Assembly: GCA_017962965.1 (NCBI GenBank)
Contig: JAGCUI010000058.1
Location: 1 to 55,257 of the forward strand
From: Treponema sp.
Lineage (GTDB): Bacteria; Spirochaetota; Spirochaetia; Treponematales; Treponemataceae
DNA length: 55,257 bases
Reading direction: 5' to 3'
A program made the translations under genes and the position numbers. Each line of letters begins with the position of its first letter. The first letter of the stretch is position 1. Below are positions 33,020 through 44,018 of the stretch, one piece after another. The notes under the pieces were generated by a model, which was given only the letters and a program-made list of their open reading frames with translations, had not been told where the DNA came from and made no database searches.

Positions 33020-33877
33020 ATGAATAAGACTAATACTAATGTTATTTATAAAACACTGAAAATCATTTTTCTGGTACTTATCTTTATCTATACGATTTTC
33101 CCTCTGTACGTTATGTTCATGGGTGGATTTAAATCTATAGGACAGCTTAGAAGTGATCTTTTAGGAATTCCTAATCCTCCTCAGTTCAGCACATTTAAAA
33201 GAATTCTTTTCCCTTCGGCTGCAACATTCTCTAACTTTTCTTTCTGGAGAAGTTTGGGTAACTCTTTGTTAATCCTTGCAGGTACCGTTGTTATTGACGT
33301 AGTTCTTTGCTGTCTCACTGGATTCTCATTTGCAAGAATCAAGTTCTTTGGTAGAGAATTTCTTTATAACTACATTTTGCTCGGACTTTTGTTCCCTCTC
33401 GCAGTTGCTATCCTTCCTATGTATCTTCAGATGCGTGATATTCACCTTCTTAATACATACACAGGTATTATGCTTCCACAGGCAGCATTCAACCTTGCAT
33501 TCCATACTATGCTTACAAGAAGCTTCTTTGAGCAGATTCCTATGGATTTGGAAGAAGCCGCTACAATCGATGGATGTGGTAAATTAGGATTCCTTATTAG
33601 AATGGTAGTTCCACTTTCAAAACCAATTATTACAACTATTGCAGTACTTACACTCGTTGGTAGCTGGAACCAGTTCCTTCTTCCACTCCTCTTCCTCGAT
33701 GATCAGAACAAATATACTTTGCCTCTTGGTATTATGAAATTCCAGGGTGAACATGGTACAGACTGGTCACAGGTTATGGCTTACCTTACACTCTCACTTA
33801 TTCCGGCAATTATCTTCTATGTATTCGCACAGAAGCAGATTGTTGCAGGTCTTACAAGTGGTGCAGTTAAAGAGTAG
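33020..33877 (+). CDS. Sugar ABC transporter permease (MalG/UgpE type)
   Basis: A 285-residue permease with six membrane helices and the EAA loop LEEAATIDGCGKLGFLIRMV. N-terminal LIFIYTIFPLYVMFMGGFKS and the C-terminal FAQKQIVAGLTSGAVK are typical of MalG relatives. The SD AAAGGTGG lies before the ATG. It is the last gene of the importer operon, which is closed by a terminator. Confidence 0.93.
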   Translation: MNKTNTNVIYKTLKIIFLVLIFIYTIFPLYVMFMGGFKSIGQLRSDLLGIPNPPQFSTFKRILFPSAATFSNFSFWRSLGNSLLILAGTVVIDVVLCCLTGFSFARIKFFGREFLYNYILLGLLFPLAVAILPMYLQMRDIHLLNTYTGIMLPQAAFNLAFHTMLTRSFFEQIPMDLEEAATIDGCGKLGFLIRMVVPLSKPIITTIAVLTLVGSWNQFLLPLLFLDDQNKYTLPLGIMKFQGEHGTDWSQVMAYLTLSLIPAIIFYVFAQKQIVAGLTSGAVKE

Positions 33878-33910
33878 GATGATTTTTAGATAATCAGATA
33901 TTTTTATAAA

Positions 33911-33952
33911 AAAAAGTGGTAATTCGATTGGATTACCACTTTTTCTTTTTAA
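33911..33952 (+). terminator. Terminator of the sugar ABC operon
   Basis: Stem AAAAAGTGGTAAT/ATTACCACTTTTT (33911-33923 with 33932-33944), eight-base loop, followed by more T. Confidence 0.93.
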
Positions 33953-33966
33953 CATTAGTTTTTCCT

Positions 33967-34089
33967 GCACACCCCAAATGCATTTGAGGCGTGCAATTTC
34001 TAATTCCTATACGAACCTGTCAACCCACGCTTCGCTTAAAGGGTTGACAGGTCGTTTAGAAGTTAGACTCTTTAAGTGTCTAACTTCTA
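33967..34089. repeat. Cluster of three adjacent palindromes, last one over the aconitase stop codon
   Basis: Three hairpins follow each other: an imperfect 28-base palindrome around CAAATGCATTTG (33967-33994), a long stem ACGAACCTGTCAACCC with GGGTTGACAGGTCGT (34011-34026, 34041-34055, one bulge), and TAGAAGTTAGAC/GTCTAACTTCTA (34057-34068, 34078-34089). The last contains the final codons and TAG stop of aconitase. None has a T-tail in either direction. They may form a REP/MITE-like element or protect mRNA 3' ends. Confidence 0.7.
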
Positions 34090-36314
34090 TAAAAATTAAT
34101 CAAACAGCCTGAGAGAATAATCTTTCTTTCGTCGTCTGTTAAGTCGCCAACTGAAAGCTCGAACTCGTTTACTGTTCCATCCTTCTTTACGGCGTAAGCT
34201 TTGATTGAAGGAAGCTTTTCTTCTACCATCTTTCTGATGCCAGGAATGAATACGTAATCATCATTTGCAAATGGAAGATTTTTGTCTCCGTCTTTGTAGA
34301 TGAATGGGAGCATACCCCAGTTGATGAGGTTTGAACGATAGCGTTTTGTTGCGTATTCGTTTGCAATATTTGCACTTGCTCCAAGTACTCTCTGGCAGCT
34401 TGCAGCCTGTTCGCGGGCAGAACCGTCACCAGGTTTTACAGCAAAGATTGAAGAACCAGTCTGTGCATTTGCAGCAAGCTTTCCAAGTTCTGCATCTTTT
34501 TTACCAAGATTTTCTACTACAGTTTTAATTTCTGCTTTGATGTCGTCTGTAAGGTCGCGAACTGCCTTTGCTCTTCCTACGTAAGCAGGATCCTTACGGC
34601 TCAAAGTAAATTCTGCAAGTCCTAATGGATTTGAACGGAAAGAAGAGGTTTCTCCAGAAGGAATAAGTTCGTCTGTTGTAGTTACAGGGTCGTGGATTTC
34701 TGAAACAATCTTAACAAGTAAATCCTGTCCTAATTCTTTCTGTTCCGGCCAGTCTTTAATATTTGGTCCAAACTGGATTTCTACTTCCGGATGAGCAACA
34801 CCCTTTGAATCATATACGCGTTTTTCGTAGATTGCTTTATCAAAGAAGTATTTCTTTGAGCTGAATTCTGTATCGTATTCTGTAGCAGGTGTTAAGAAGC
34901 CTTTGTTTGCTGCTGTTGCGGCAATTGAACGTGCATCCATAAGCGCAACAGATGAAAGCTGTCCGTTCTGAATCTTTGAACCTTCGCGGTTAGGGAAGTT
35001 TCTTGTTGAGTGACGGATACTGAAGGCTCCGTTTGCAGGTGTGTCCCCTGCTCCAAAACAAGGTCCGCAGAATGCAGTTTTTACAATTGCACCGGCATCT
35101 ACAAGGGCACTGAATGCACCGTTTTCCATCAATGCTTTATAAACAGGCATACTTGCAGGGTAAACATTCAAAAGGAATTTACCGTTTCCCGAATCCTTTC
35201 CTTTTAAGATATCGGCTGCAGCACAGATGTTTTCGTAGCCACCACCTGCACAACCGGCAATTACACCCTGGTCAACATAAAGTTTTCCGTCGATTACCTT
35301 GTTCTTTAATGTAAAATTTACTTTATCACCAAAAGAAACCTTTGCTCTCTTTTCTGTTTCTTCGAGAATGCTCATAAGGTTCTTGTTTACTTCTTCGATT
35401 GTATAAGCACAGCTTGGGTGGAAAGGCATGGCAATCATAGGGCGGATTTCGCCAAGATCAATTTCGATTGCTCCGTCGTAATAAGCACCTTCACCAGGAT
35501 TCAATTCTTTATAAGCCTGTGGACGACCGTGAATTGCATACCATTCTTCTACTTTAGAATCTGTTCTCCAGATAGAAGAAAGACATGTTGTTTCAGTTGT
35601 CATTACATCAACACCAATTCGGAAGTCTGCAGAAAGATTTGAAATACCAGGGCCTACAAATTCCATTACCTTGTTCTTTACATAGCCGTTATCAAAAACA
35701 GCCTTGATAATTGCAAGAGCAACGTCCTGAGGGCCAACACCAGGAACAGGGCTTCCTGTAAGATAAATTGCAACAACGCCAGGATATGCAACGTCGTAAG
35801 TTTTATTTAAAAGCTGTTTTGCAAGTTCTCCACCGCCTTCTCCTATTGCCATTGTACCAAGAGCACCGTAGCGTGTGTGTGAGTCTGAACCCAAAATCAT
35901 GCCGCCGCATTCAGCAAGCATTTCTCTTGCAAACTGATGGATTACAGCCTGATGTGGAGGAACATAAATTCCACCGTATTTTTGTGCACATGTAAGACCG
36001 AACATATGGTCATCTTCGTTGATTGTTCCACCAACGGCACACAAAGAATTATGACAGTTTGTTAAAACATAAGGGAGCGGGAATTTTTCGAGTCCTGAAG
36101 CACGTGCTGTCTGAATAATTCCAACATAAGTAATGTCATGTGAAGTGATTTTATCAAATTTGATTTTAAGCTTTTTGTCGTCACCGCTTGTGTTATGTTT
36201 CTGTAAGATTGAATAAGCGAGTGTTTTTTTAGCACCGTCAGCGGCATTTGAACCGGCTGCGTCTTCCGAAAGTTTTCCATTTACAAGGTAAGCACCCTTT
36301 TCCCAAAGTTTCAT
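34080..36314 (-). CDS. Aconitate hydratase-type [4Fe-4S] enzyme
   Basis: A 744-residue aconitase-superfamily protein, probably interconverting citrate and isocitrate. Domains 1-3 show [22 protein letters not shown] and the three cluster cysteines in [10 protein letters not shown] and [30 protein letters not shown] is also typical. The C-terminal region matches the YbhJ/AcnA-like branch more than AcnB. YbhJ-like members are not all proven aconitases, so a related hydro-lyase is possible. Isocitrate dehydrogenase is encoded 7.7 kb away and supports the citrate role. GGAG lies eight bases before the ATG. The stop lies inside a 12-bp hairpin. Confidence 0.82.
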   Translation of the reverse strand: MKLWEKGAYLVNGKLSEDAAGSNAADGAKKTLAYSILQKHNTSGDDKKLKIKFDKITSHDITYVGIIQTARASGLEKFPLPYVLTNCHNSLCAVGGTINEDDHMFGLTCAQKYGGIYVPPHQAVIHQFAREMLAECGGMILGSDSHTRYGALGTMAIGEGGGELAKQLLNKTYDVAYPGVVAIYLTGSPVPGVGPQDVALAIIKAVFDNGYVKNKVMEFVGPGISNLSADFRIGVDVMTTETTCLSSIWRTDSKVEEWYAIHGRPQAYKELNPGEGAYYDGAIEIDLGEIRPMIAMPFHPSCAYTIEEVNKNLMSILEETEKRAKVSFGDKVNFTLKNKVIDGKLYVDQGVIAGCAGGGYENICAAADILKGKDSGNGKFLLNVYPASMPVYKALMENGAFSALVDAGAIVKTAFCGPCFGAGDTPANGAFSIRHSTRNFPNREGSKIQNGQLSSVALMDARSIAATAANKGFLTPATEYDTEFSSKKYFFDKAIYEKRVYDSKGVAHPEVEIQFGPNIKDWPEQKELGQDLLVKIVSEIHDPVTTTDELIPSGETSSFRSNPLGLAEFTLSRKDPAYVGRAKAVRDLTDDIKAEIKTVVENLGKKDAELGKLAANAQTGSSIFAVKPGDGSAREQAASCQRVLGASANIANEYATKRYRSNLINWGMLPFIYKDGDKNLPFANDDYVFIPGIRKMVEEKLPSIKAYAVKKDGTVNEFELSVGDLTDDERKIILSGCLINFYRS

Positions 36315-36509
36315 TTTTTTTACTCCAAGAATTAAAATATAAATATATAGATAATAAAAAATATTATACTGAAAAAAATGGTCTTCAACAACACTGGAGT
36401 GTTTTTGTAATCGGCAAATCGCCTTCCCACAGATATCTATATTAAATATACAAAAATAGACATTTTTATAGAAATTTCCCGGATGCTTTATAAAGTTATT
36501 AAAATCGTG

Positions 36510-36515
36510 TAAAAT
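36510..36515 (+). promoter_or_regulatory. -10 box seven bases before the FN3 lipoprotein start
   Basis: TAAAAT (five of six) with seven bases to the ATG at 36523 and no SD. A leaderless mRNA for the 36523-43959 operon is implied. Confidence 0.4.
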
Positions 36516-36522
36516 ATTGGGT

Positions 36523-39500
36523 ATGAAAACAGCTGTTTTTAAGAAATTTTCTATATTATTATTCTCTCTTGTTTTTTCTTCATGTACCTATGATCTGGTG
36601 GATTCGCCGTCTTCGTTTGGGAAACTTAATAAAAATCCGGCTGATTATGATGATTATATTCTTCCACCGGCTACGATTACTGCTTCTCATGGGTTGAGTA
36701 AGACTGTTACTCTTTCGTGGAGCAAGGTGGAAAATGCCGTTCAGTATAAAATCTATTCGGCTTCTACTCCGTTCGAAGGCTTTGAATCAATTGGTGAAAC
36801 TAACGAAACTACTTTTACAACCTCTCAGGCTAAGGAAACTCCTTCGGGACTTACAGCGTGGTATTGTGTAACGGCTGTTAATTATTATGGAACTGAATCT
36901 AAAAAAAGTATTAAGGTAAGCGGTTCAACTCTTGATGTTCCTGTTATCTATGAAATCACTCCGAATGACGAAGGAGAAAGCATCAATCTTAAATGGTGGA
37001 TGGATAACTGTAACTCAAAAACTTACGAAAACGACATTGAATTTATTGTAAACACATATTCAGATAAGGACGGAAAGATTCCTGCAGCGGGAATTGATTC
37101 AATCACAACAGACGCAAAAACCCGCGAGGCTACAGTCACAAACCTTATTCCAAAAACTGATTATTACTTTCAGATTACTGTAAAAAATACAAAGACAGAA
37201 GATTTTGAAAAAAGTGACTTAACAAAAGAACAGACTGCAAAAAGAATCATTCCTCAAAAACCAATTAACCTTGAAGTAGAAAAAGGAACTTCAAAACAGT
37301 CTGTTACATTAAGCTGGCTCTTACCGGAACCTGTAGACTATCAGAGCGACACTTCTACAAACACAAGCGACAAACATCCGGTATTCTTTAAAGTATTCAG
37401 AAAGCTTGAATCTCAGGAAGACAGCGACTATGTTCTTATTAAGACAATCGGTGCACAAGGCCTTTCTAATTCAAAAGCAGAAATTCACTTTAACTGCCAG
37501 ACAGAAACTACAGACAATTCAATCATCACAATTCAAAAGGCAGAAGAAGGAACTGCATTAACAGGCTCATACGCTTCTTACATTTCTCAGAGCCGATTAA
37601 CATTTAAAGACGTTACTGTAGACCGAACAAAAACTTACACCTACAAGGTTCAGTCTTACACAGATGATACGGACAAAAATTTTACTTCAGATTCTTCTGC
37701 AAGCGTTCAAAACGGATGGGCACTTCCTGTTCCTTCTGTTTTAGTAAATGCTACAGACATTGTTACAGAAAACGAAATCTTAAGCGTAAACGTAACCTTT
37801 AATATCAGCTTTAACGATAAAAATATTCCATATAATCTTATGCTTACTAAAAAGCATAAATCATTCAGTTCAAGCTCTTTTGATCAGGAAAAATTCCTTA
37901 CAAGCCTTACAATGAACTCAAATCCTGAACGCACTATAGAAACTCTTCTTTCTAAAGCAACCGAGGACGAAGGAAAATGGGAAGGTTATTATAACTTTAA
38001 GCTTTACATCATTCCAAAATCAGATTTACCTGTTTCTTCTGTTCCAACAGATTATTACGACTGCATTGAATTAAATCAGAGTGTTACTGTTGTAGAAGAT
38101 GCATCCAGAAAGCCTGAAATTAAAAACTTTACAATTCAGGATGGATTTAAAGATAAATTTAAGCTTTCGTGGGACTCAATTACAAACGGAATCTACATTG
38201 TTTCATGGGAAAATCAGTATGGAGAAACAGGCTCAAAACAGCTTGCAACCTCTGATTATTCTGTAAGCGGCGGAAAAATCAACTTTACTCATGCAGCTGA
38301 ATCGGGAGATATGAGACTTTACACTCTTACAATTAAAAACACAGAAGGAGTTTCGAGCACAAAGACATTTGAAACAGTTTCTAAAACACTCGGTACTGCC
38401 CTTCCGTACTTTAATCTTGAAACTATCGATTATAAAGAAATCAAACTTTCATGGGAAAGCGTTCAAAAGGCTGATACAAATTATGTAATCAGTGCAAAAT
38501 ATCTGGGAGAAAATACTGAGCTTGTAAAATCTACAAACACAGTAACAACTCCTTATAACGCTGCTACAGAAATTTATGAAACAACAATCACTGCCCCGGA
38601 AAAGTACAATAATCCTTTGTACGCAGGAAAAACAATTGTTGTAACAATCACTGCAAAAAACTCTACAACCTTAGATACAACAACTGCAAGTATAGAAACC
38701 TGTCTTTTAGGACCGGCCAACATCAACCTTAAAAAGGATGATTCAATTTATGATCAGAGCATAAGATTGAGCTGGAAAAAAGTTACCGGTGCTGCAGGCT
38801 ACATTATTAATAGAAATAAATACAAAACAAACGGAAGTTCATGGGAATACGACCGTGCAGATAAATATTATTACGACGTAAATACCCAGAAAATTTATAT
38901 AAATGGTGATGAAGTAAGTTCTGCAAGAGCAAAGGTTGTGGCTTCGGGTGATGATTTTATTTTGACTGATATTTATAAAGAGCCGGATGATTCAACCAAT
39001 GCTTACGAAATAAACCAGTCTCAGATTTCGTGGGGACTTCCATTCGGTTATACAGTTCTTCCTATTAAAAATAACGGAACTGCTGATGATTTTAAATTTG
39101 GAAATTCAGCTTCTAATTATCTTAAGATTCAAAGTGACAGTGATTCTGAAGTTATTTACGAAGGCACATTACAGGATGTAAAATCAGCAACCTGGGGCTA
39201 CGGCTTAAATATTCAGGCTGATAAGGCACAGAATTCTTCTACTCAGAATATCAACTGGCAAAAGCCTTATTACGAATCTGTTCCTCAGGTTTACACAAGA
39301 TTGAGCGGAACAAATAACCCATGGCAGAAAATTACAACAAACCTTACAGCCGCAAAAACAGATGCTTCGTTTAAGCCAAAGTCTATTCTTGATTCTTACG
39401 AGTACTGTGTAATTTACAACAAAACAGATTCAAGCATGACAATTCCTGTAAGCTTAGTAGATAAACTTTCGCAGGAAAAAGAACAGCGCTACGATTACGA

Positions 39501-40626
39501 GGGCAAAAAATCTGAGCAGGCAAACAAGGGCTATCTTTTGGCAATTGATTTTGATGCATGCTACGGTGGAACTCCGGACGGAAGCGGAAACTATGTTGAT
39601 AACGAAAATTATTACAGTGAGCTTGTAAGCTGGAATTCGTGGGATTATGATAACCGTTCAATCGGCCCGGACGAGGGCTCAGAAATTTATATTTACAATG
39701 CAAACTTAAGTGCCTGCAGCAGTGACACATGGATTAAGGTTGCAACTCTGGACCAGGATTGTAAATATTCTTCTAAAGAGGATTTAACAAACACAAGCAT
39801 TTCTACAACAAATACAAGTCTTTCGCTTAAGCCTGTAACTCTTGCCAATTCAACAAAGCCTGTTACAGAAGGTCCTTTGATGGTATTGAGGGATTACAAG
39901 CATTACTACAAGATTGTTTTAAAGAAGGACGGGATTGAACCTCAGTACACGACAATAACTAAAAAACAGACTCCAGGTGGTGAAAAACCTGTTTACGCTT
40001 TAAGACAGATTAATGATACAGAATTTGCCCGCTCGGTTATGCTGGAGTTTGCGTATGCGTTCTATAGACAGTGCGGTGGTTTGCCTGATTTGAGTAATGT
40101 AAGTGGTAACAACAAGCTTGGATTTGATAATGGAGGAACACTTACAGGACTTCAAGGTTCTGTAATTTTTGAATCTCGTGATTATGCCGGTTGGGTTGGT
40201 GGAGATAATTTAGGTGTGGGTAAATATAAAACATATTTTACATGTCAGAATTATGTTCCTTCTATGCTAGGCCCTGATGGAACTTATACAAACTTCCTTT
40301 CTCTTACCTCAAGTAAATATCTTGTAGGATTAGCAGGTCTTAGTGATCCATATATTTACAGAATTCTTAAAGATGATAACGCCACATTTGAGTTTAATAT
40401 AGGATGTCCAGAAAATGACGATGAAGGTATTATCTACAATGGTAAAGTTACAGTAAATCTTCCTTCAAACTCTAAACTTAAAATCAACGTAACAAGAAAC
40501 GGTAATTCTTCTAGCGTCGTTGATACAAGTGATGCAGGTACAAGACGAAAATTCCTGCCTTTGCAGATGGATAACGACAGTAATTATTCCATGATGACAA
40601 ATTCTTCCCTTTACTGGTGGAACTAA
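36523..40626 (+). CDS. Very large FN3-repeat lipoprotein
   Basis: A 1367-residue exported lipoprotein; [18 protein letters not shown] then SSC is the signal and lipobox. About seven fibronectin-III-like modules follow, marked by repeats of 'V.LSW..V..A..Y.I' ([81 protein letters not shown]). The last 250 residues form a different Gly-rich beta domain. Such proteins are usually anchored on the cell surface or in the periplasm and bind glycans or partner proteins. The ATG at 36523 is preferred to an upstream TTG. It starts a four-gene operon and is 12 bases before its paralogue. Function unknown. Confidence 0.8.
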   Translation: MKTAVFKKFSILLFSLVFSSCTYDLVDSPSSFGKLNKNPADYDDYILPPATITASHGLSKTVTLSWSKVENAVQYKIYSASTPFEGFESIGETNETTFTTSQAKETPSGLTAWYCVTAVNYYGTESKKSIKVSGSTLDVPVIYEITPNDEGESINLKWWMDNCNSKTYENDIEFIVNTYSDKDGKIPAAGIDSITTDAKTREATVTNLIPKTDYYFQITVKNTKTEDFEKSDLTKEQTAKRIIPQKPINLEVEKGTSKQSVTLSWLLPEPVDYQSDTSTNTSDKHPVFFKVFRKLESQEDSDYVLIKTIGAQGLSNSKAEIHFNCQTETTDNSIITIQKAEEGTALTGSYASYISQSRLTFKDVTVDRTKTYTYKVQSYTDDTDKNFTSDSSASVQNGWALPVPSVLVNATDIVTENEILSVNVTFNISFNDKNIPYNLMLTKKHKSFSSSSFDQEKFLTSLTMNSNPERTIETLLSKATEDEGKWEGYYNFKLYIIPKSDLPVSSVPTDYYDCIELNQSVTVVEDASRKPEIKNFTIQDGFKDKFKLSWDSITNGIYIVSWENQYGETGSKQLATSDYSVSGGKINFTHAAESGDMRLYTLTIKNTEGVSSTKTFETVSKTLGTALPYFNLETIDYKEIKLSWESVQKADTNYVISAKYLGENTELVKSTNTVTTPYNAATEIYETTITAPEKYNNPLYAGKTIVVTITAKNSTTLDTTTASIETCLLGPANINLKKDDSIYDQSIRLSWKKVTGAAGYIINRNKYKTNGSSWEYDRADKYYYDVNTQKIYINGDEVSSARAKVVASGDDFILTDIYKEPDDSTNAYEINQSQISWGLPFGYTVLPIKNNGTADDFKFGNSASNYLKIQSDSDSEVIYEGTLQDVKSATWGYGLNIQADKAQNSSTQNINWQKPYYESVPQVYTRLSGTNNPWQKITTNLTAAKTDASFKPKSILDSYEYCVIYNKTDSSMTIPVSLVDKLSQEKEQRYDYEGKKSEQANKGYLLAIDFDACYGGTPDGSGNYVDNENYYSELVSWNSWDYDNRSIGPDEGSEIYIYNANLSACSSDTWIKVATLDQDCKYSSKEDLTNTSISTTNTSLSLKPVTLANSTKPVTEGPLMVLRDYKHYYKIVLKKDGIEPQYTTITKKQTPGGEKPVYALRQINDTEFARSVMLEFAYAFYRQCGGLPDLSNVSGNNKLGFDNGGTLTGLQGSVIFESRDYAGWVGGDNLGVGKYKTYFTCQNYVPSMLGPDGTYTNFLSLTSSKYLVGLAGLSDPYIYRILKDDNATFEFNIGCPENDDEGIIYNGKVTVNLPSNSKLKINVTRNGNSSSVVDTSDAGTRRKFLPLQMDNDSNYSMMTNSSLYWWN

Positions 40627-40638
40627 GGAGGTGCACGA

Positions 40639-42888
40639 ATGAAAAGATTTTTACGAACAGTTACAGTTTTAATTTCCGCAGTTCTTTTTTCGGGATGCTA
40701 TTCCTGGTTCGAAACTAAAATCCCGATGGATGAAGACACAAAGGTTATTTCTCTGGCAGATTTGATGTACGAGCCTTCAAGAATAACTGCGCTTAATCCT
40801 CCAAAACAGGTTCTTGTATCACAGGGCTTATACAGCGGTGCAATTAAAATCAGCTGGACAGAGGTTGAAAATGCACGTACCTACAGAATTGAACGCGCAA
40901 TCGTAAAGCCTGATTCAAACGGTGAATATGCAGAGCCGGATGAAGGAGACTTTAAAGTAATCAATAAATACGTTTATACAACAAACTACACTGATACAAT
41001 CTTAAGTAACTTAACTGAATCAAAAAACATCTATGCAAACGAAGCTTATTCATACCGTTACTATTATAAAATCAGTGCAGAAAACCTTATTAAAAATTAT
41101 GAATCAAGCGACTATTCTCCTGTAACAGAAGATACATGCGGATGGCTCTTTCCTGCCCCGCAAAACACAGAAGCGTGGAAGGGTAAATCACTTGATAAAA
41201 TTAAAATCACCTGGGACAAGGTAGAAAACGCAACTAAATATTTAATCTATCGCGGCGAAGATAACCTTAGAACCGGAGATTTTATTGCAAGCGTAAAGGG
41301 AAGCTCAAACGAGTATACAGATACAATCGCAGAAAAAAATCAGGGACAGGAATATTACTACCAGGTAAAGGCTGTTCTTTCAAACGGAACTGAATCTGTA
41401 CCAGGCGCCTTTGCCCTTGGTTATTCATTAAAAGACGGTGCTCCACAGGCTCCTTCGAATGTACGTGTAGAAAACGGATACGGAACAAATACATCAAGCC
41501 TCACAGTAAAATGGGATACCGTAACAAGTGGAAAGGGAACTGTAACCTACTCTCTCTTTAAGACAAGCTCAATCGATTCAGCCTATTCACTTGTAAAATC
41601 AAACATTGCACAGAACATCACAAGCATTACAGATAACGATGTAATAGCTGGAATCAAATATTACTATTATGTTCAGTCTGTAATTACAGATGCAAACAAC
41701 GAAAAAACAAAGAGCTCCTTCTCGGAAACCGGCCCTGAATCTGCTGCTCCTGCAATGGGATTCTTATTAAGCCCACCTGGAGTAATTGATATTACAGATG
41801 GTTCAACAAGCGACTCTGTTACTATCAGATGGCAGGACCCGATCGGCTACGAAACACAGAGCATTCCGTATAAGTTCAACATCTATGCTTCTTCGGAACA
41901 GAATGCAAACTACACAGTTGTAAGCTCAAATTATTTTCCAGGCGCAAAGGATGCAGAAGGCTTTTATTTTATTGAGCTTCGAAAAAATTCATTCTTCCGT
42001 ATTTCTACAATCAACGGAGAAAACAAGGAAAGTGATTTAAGTATCACCGTGGCTCCGGATCCTAACGCTCCGATAAATGTATACGCAACAAAGACCAAAA
42101 AGTTCGAAGGCTTTGAAAATTATTCTCCAAACAAGAAAAATGTTTATCCTGTAAAAATCACCTGGGATAATCCTGTGGGAGAAGTGCCTTACGGCTATAA
42201 TATCTATCGTTCTACAAAGAGGGATTCTTCATTCCGCCTTTTAAACGATGAGCCATTAACAAACGTAAATTACTACATAGACCAGAACGAAACAGCACAG
42301 CCTGGAACCTTATATTATTACAAGGTTGTTTCTGTAAATGTTTTGGGAAGCGGTAAAAAAGGAAATGATCCTATGCTTGACACTCAGAACAACTGCCGCG
42401 GTTACGGTGCTTTAACTGCAGACGAATGGTTCAGAGAATATAATAAAACAGTTATGAACTCTCAGCAAAAATTAACACTCATGCATAAATCAAACGACAT
42501 GGATAAGCTTGGTTCAGAAACTGTAAACGGAACTTTGAGCGGTTCGCTTTATTACAATGCTCAGGTAAAAGGACTTGGAGCCGCAATCACAATGAAGTAC
42601 ACAAACTATGCGGACTTCTACATCAACAACGACAGCACAGAAGGCTATTACTTCTTTATAAACGGAAACACAGATACCGAAGCCAACATGAGCGGTAACG
42701 GTACAATGCATAAATCAACAACATGTACGGGAATGTATCCGGGTTCTGCAGACTACGAAAATCTTCAGATTAAGAGTGGAGCTGCGGGCGGCGGATATTA
42801 TGGAGTAACAACAAAAGACTTAGACGGAAATGTTATTTTCTCCGGTGCACAGGTTAACTGGATTGTTGGTGAAGAAAACAGAAAATAG
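40639..42888 (+). CDS. Second FN3-repeat lipoprotein, paralogue of the preceding gene
   Basis: A 749-residue lipoprotein; signal MKRFLRTVTVLISAVLFSGC ends in a good lipobox. It has about five FN3-like modules, with cores SGAIKISWTEVENARTYRI, DKIKITWDKVENATKYLI, SSLTVKWDTVTSG, DSVTIRWQDPI and YPVKITWDNPVG. A 150-residue C-terminal domain (from LTADEWFREYN) is beta-rich and ends GAQVNWIVGEENRK. The module core matches that of the upstream gene, so both are paralogues with different repeat numbers. Perfect SD AAGGAGGTG. Probably acts at the outer membrane with the following two envelope proteins. Confidence 0.8.
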   Translation: MKRFLRTVTVLISAVLFSGCYSWFETKIPMDEDTKVISLADLMYEPSRITALNPPKQVLVSQGLYSGAIKISWTEVENARTYRIERAIVKPDSNGEYAEPDEGDFKVINKYVYTTNYTDTILSNLTESKNIYANEAYSYRYYYKISAENLIKNYESSDYSPVTEDTCGWLFPAPQNTEAWKGKSLDKIKITWDKVENATKYLIYRGEDNLRTGDFIASVKGSSNEYTDTIAEKNQGQEYYYQVKAVLSNGTESVPGAFALGYSLKDGAPQAPSNVRVENGYGTNTSSLTVKWDTVTSGKGTVTYSLFKTSSIDSAYSLVKSNIAQNITSITDNDVIAGIKYYYYVQSVITDANNEKTKSSFSETGPESAAPAMGFLLSPPGVIDITDGSTSDSVTIRWQDPIGYETQSIPYKFNIYASSEQNANYTVVSSNYFPGAKDAEGFYFIELRKNSFFRISTINGENKESDLSITVAPDPNAPINVYATKTKKFEGFENYSPNKKNVYPVKITWDNPVGEVPYGYNIYRSTKRDSSFRLLNDEPLTNVNYYIDQNETAQPGTLYYYKVVSVNVLGSGKKGNDPMLDTQNNCRGYGALTADEWFREYNKTVMNSQQKLTLMHKSNDMDKLGSETVNGTLSGSLYYNAQVKGLGAAITMKYTNYADFYINNDSTEGYYFFINGNTDTEANMSGNGTMHKSTTCTGMYPGSADYENLQIKSGAAGGGYYGVTTKDLDGNVIFSGAQVNWIVGEENRK

Positions 42889-42901
42889 GAGATTTAAGAA
42901 A

Positions 42902-43255
42902 ATGAAAACTACAAAGAAAATATTTATTACATTATTAATCACATTTATAACTTCGCTTTTTATTTCGTGCTATACTCCATCTCCACTTTACGGAACCTGG
43001 GCAGATAACGACGGAGACAAAATCATCTTTATGGACGACGGAACTTTTTCTGCAACAATCATCGAAACAGACGAAAGCTCACAAATCTACGACGGAACCT
43101 GGCTTGTAATAGATAACGTTTTAGTATTAAACATCTCCGGTGCAAACTCAGCTACAAGAAACACAGAATGGGATATCCGCGGGGCTCTTTTATATATTGA
43201 ATGGACTGCAAATAACACAACAAAGACCTTAAAGCTTTATCACATCAAACGTTAG
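42902..43255 (+). CDS. Small lipoprotein with lipocalin-like domain
   Basis: A 117-residue lipoprotein. Signal MKTTKKIFITLLITFITSLF and ISC lipobox are followed by SPLYGTWADNDGDKIIFMDD, DGTFSATI and IYDGTWLVIDNVLVLNISG, the pattern of small lipocalin-like or META-type beta sandwiches seen in many bacterial lipoproteins. AGGAG stands ten bases before the ATG, overlapping the stop region of the FN3 gene, so the start at 42902 is chosen and the upstream in-frame extension rejected. It lies 13 codon-free bases after its neighbour and belongs to the same operon. Confidence 0.7.
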   Translation: MKTTKKIFITLLITFITSLFISCYTPSPLYGTWADNDGDKIIFMDDGTFSATIIETDESSQIYDGTWLVIDNVLVLNISGANSATRNTEWDIRGALLYIEWTANNTTKTLKLYHIKR

Positions 43256-43269
43256 AAAAAGGATTAGAC

Positions 43270-43959
43270 ATGAAAAAAATATTTCTTTTTGTAATCATTC
43301 TTTTATTCTCAAGCCAGATTTACGCAAAGGAAAATACAGACAGTTCTTCCGGCACAGAGTCAAAATCTGAATCAACCTTACCACAATTTTTTAAAAGCTT
43401 TACCGAATGTAATTATATTTTTGACTGGGGTGTTTCCTACGCCCAGCTTACACGCATTGAACTCATGAATGACAGAAGTAATTTTGTGCGCGAAAACATG
43501 ATGATTGGTGCTTACTTTACAGCCGAAACTTCTGAATTAGGCTTTTTTGATTTACTTTTTTCTTTGAGCATTTATTATCCTTTTTACCAGGCCTTTAACG
43601 GAATGGAACAGAAGGCAAAAAATCTTTTTAACTACGCCGTAGACACATACTTTGGAACTATAGTTACTTACGACAAGCTTGATTACGTTATTTTGAATTT
43701 TACTTTGGGCATGCATTACATGTACCAGCTTACAGACGAATACCATATGAATTATCTTGGAATTGGTGGAAGCATTGGAATTGATTTTCCTATTTCAAAG
43801 TCGTGGACAATCGTAGAAACAAATTTCTTCAGCTACGATAACCCGAACCTTGGTGCCAATAAAAAAATCCAGCCGTTTGATTCAGCCTATCAGTTTCATA
43901 TAAACCTTGGTGTCAGATACAGCGGAAAGGTTTTGAACAAATATTCTTACATAAAATAG
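43270..43959 (+). CDS. Exported barrel-like protein, last gene of FN3 operon
   Basis: A 229-residue exported protein. Signal MKKIFLFVIILLFSSQIYA is cleaved before KENTD; a Ser/Glu-rich linker follows (about 20-38). The remaining part has alternating aromatic strands (FDWGVSYAQLTRIELMND, LNFTLGMHYMYQLTDEYHMN, YLGIGGSIGIDFPISKSW, YQFHINLGVRYSGK) expected of an eight-strand outer-membrane barrel. It resembles in style the small exported proteins at 285 and 1134 but no direct match is claimed. It follows the small lipoprotein by 14 bases. Possibly the membrane anchor or export partner of the FN3 lipoproteins; this is inference. Confidence 0.65.
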   Translation: MKKIFLFVIILLFSSQIYAKENTDSSSGTESKSESTLPQFFKSFTECNYIFDWGVSYAQLTRIELMNDRSNFVRENMMIGAYFTAETSELGFFDLLFSLSIYYPFYQAFNGMEQKAKNLFNYAVDTYFGTIVTYDKLDYVILNFTLGMHYMYQLTDEYHMNYLGIGGSIGIDFPISKSWTIVETNFFSYDNPNLGANKKIQPFDSAYQFHINLGVRYSGKVLNKYSYIK

Positions 43960-43980
43960 TTTTTAAATTTTTATAATGAA

Positions 43981-44009
43981 TTGCAACAAGAGGCTGTTTT
44001 TTATATAAT
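43981..44009 (+). promoter_or_regulatory. icd promoter with near-leaderless start
   Basis: TTGCAA (43981-43986), 17-bp spacer, perfect TATAAT (44004-44009). The ATG at 44019 is nine bases on, so the leader would be zero to three bases. There is no SD. Confidence 0.65.
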
Positions 44010-44018
44010 TAAGTCACT

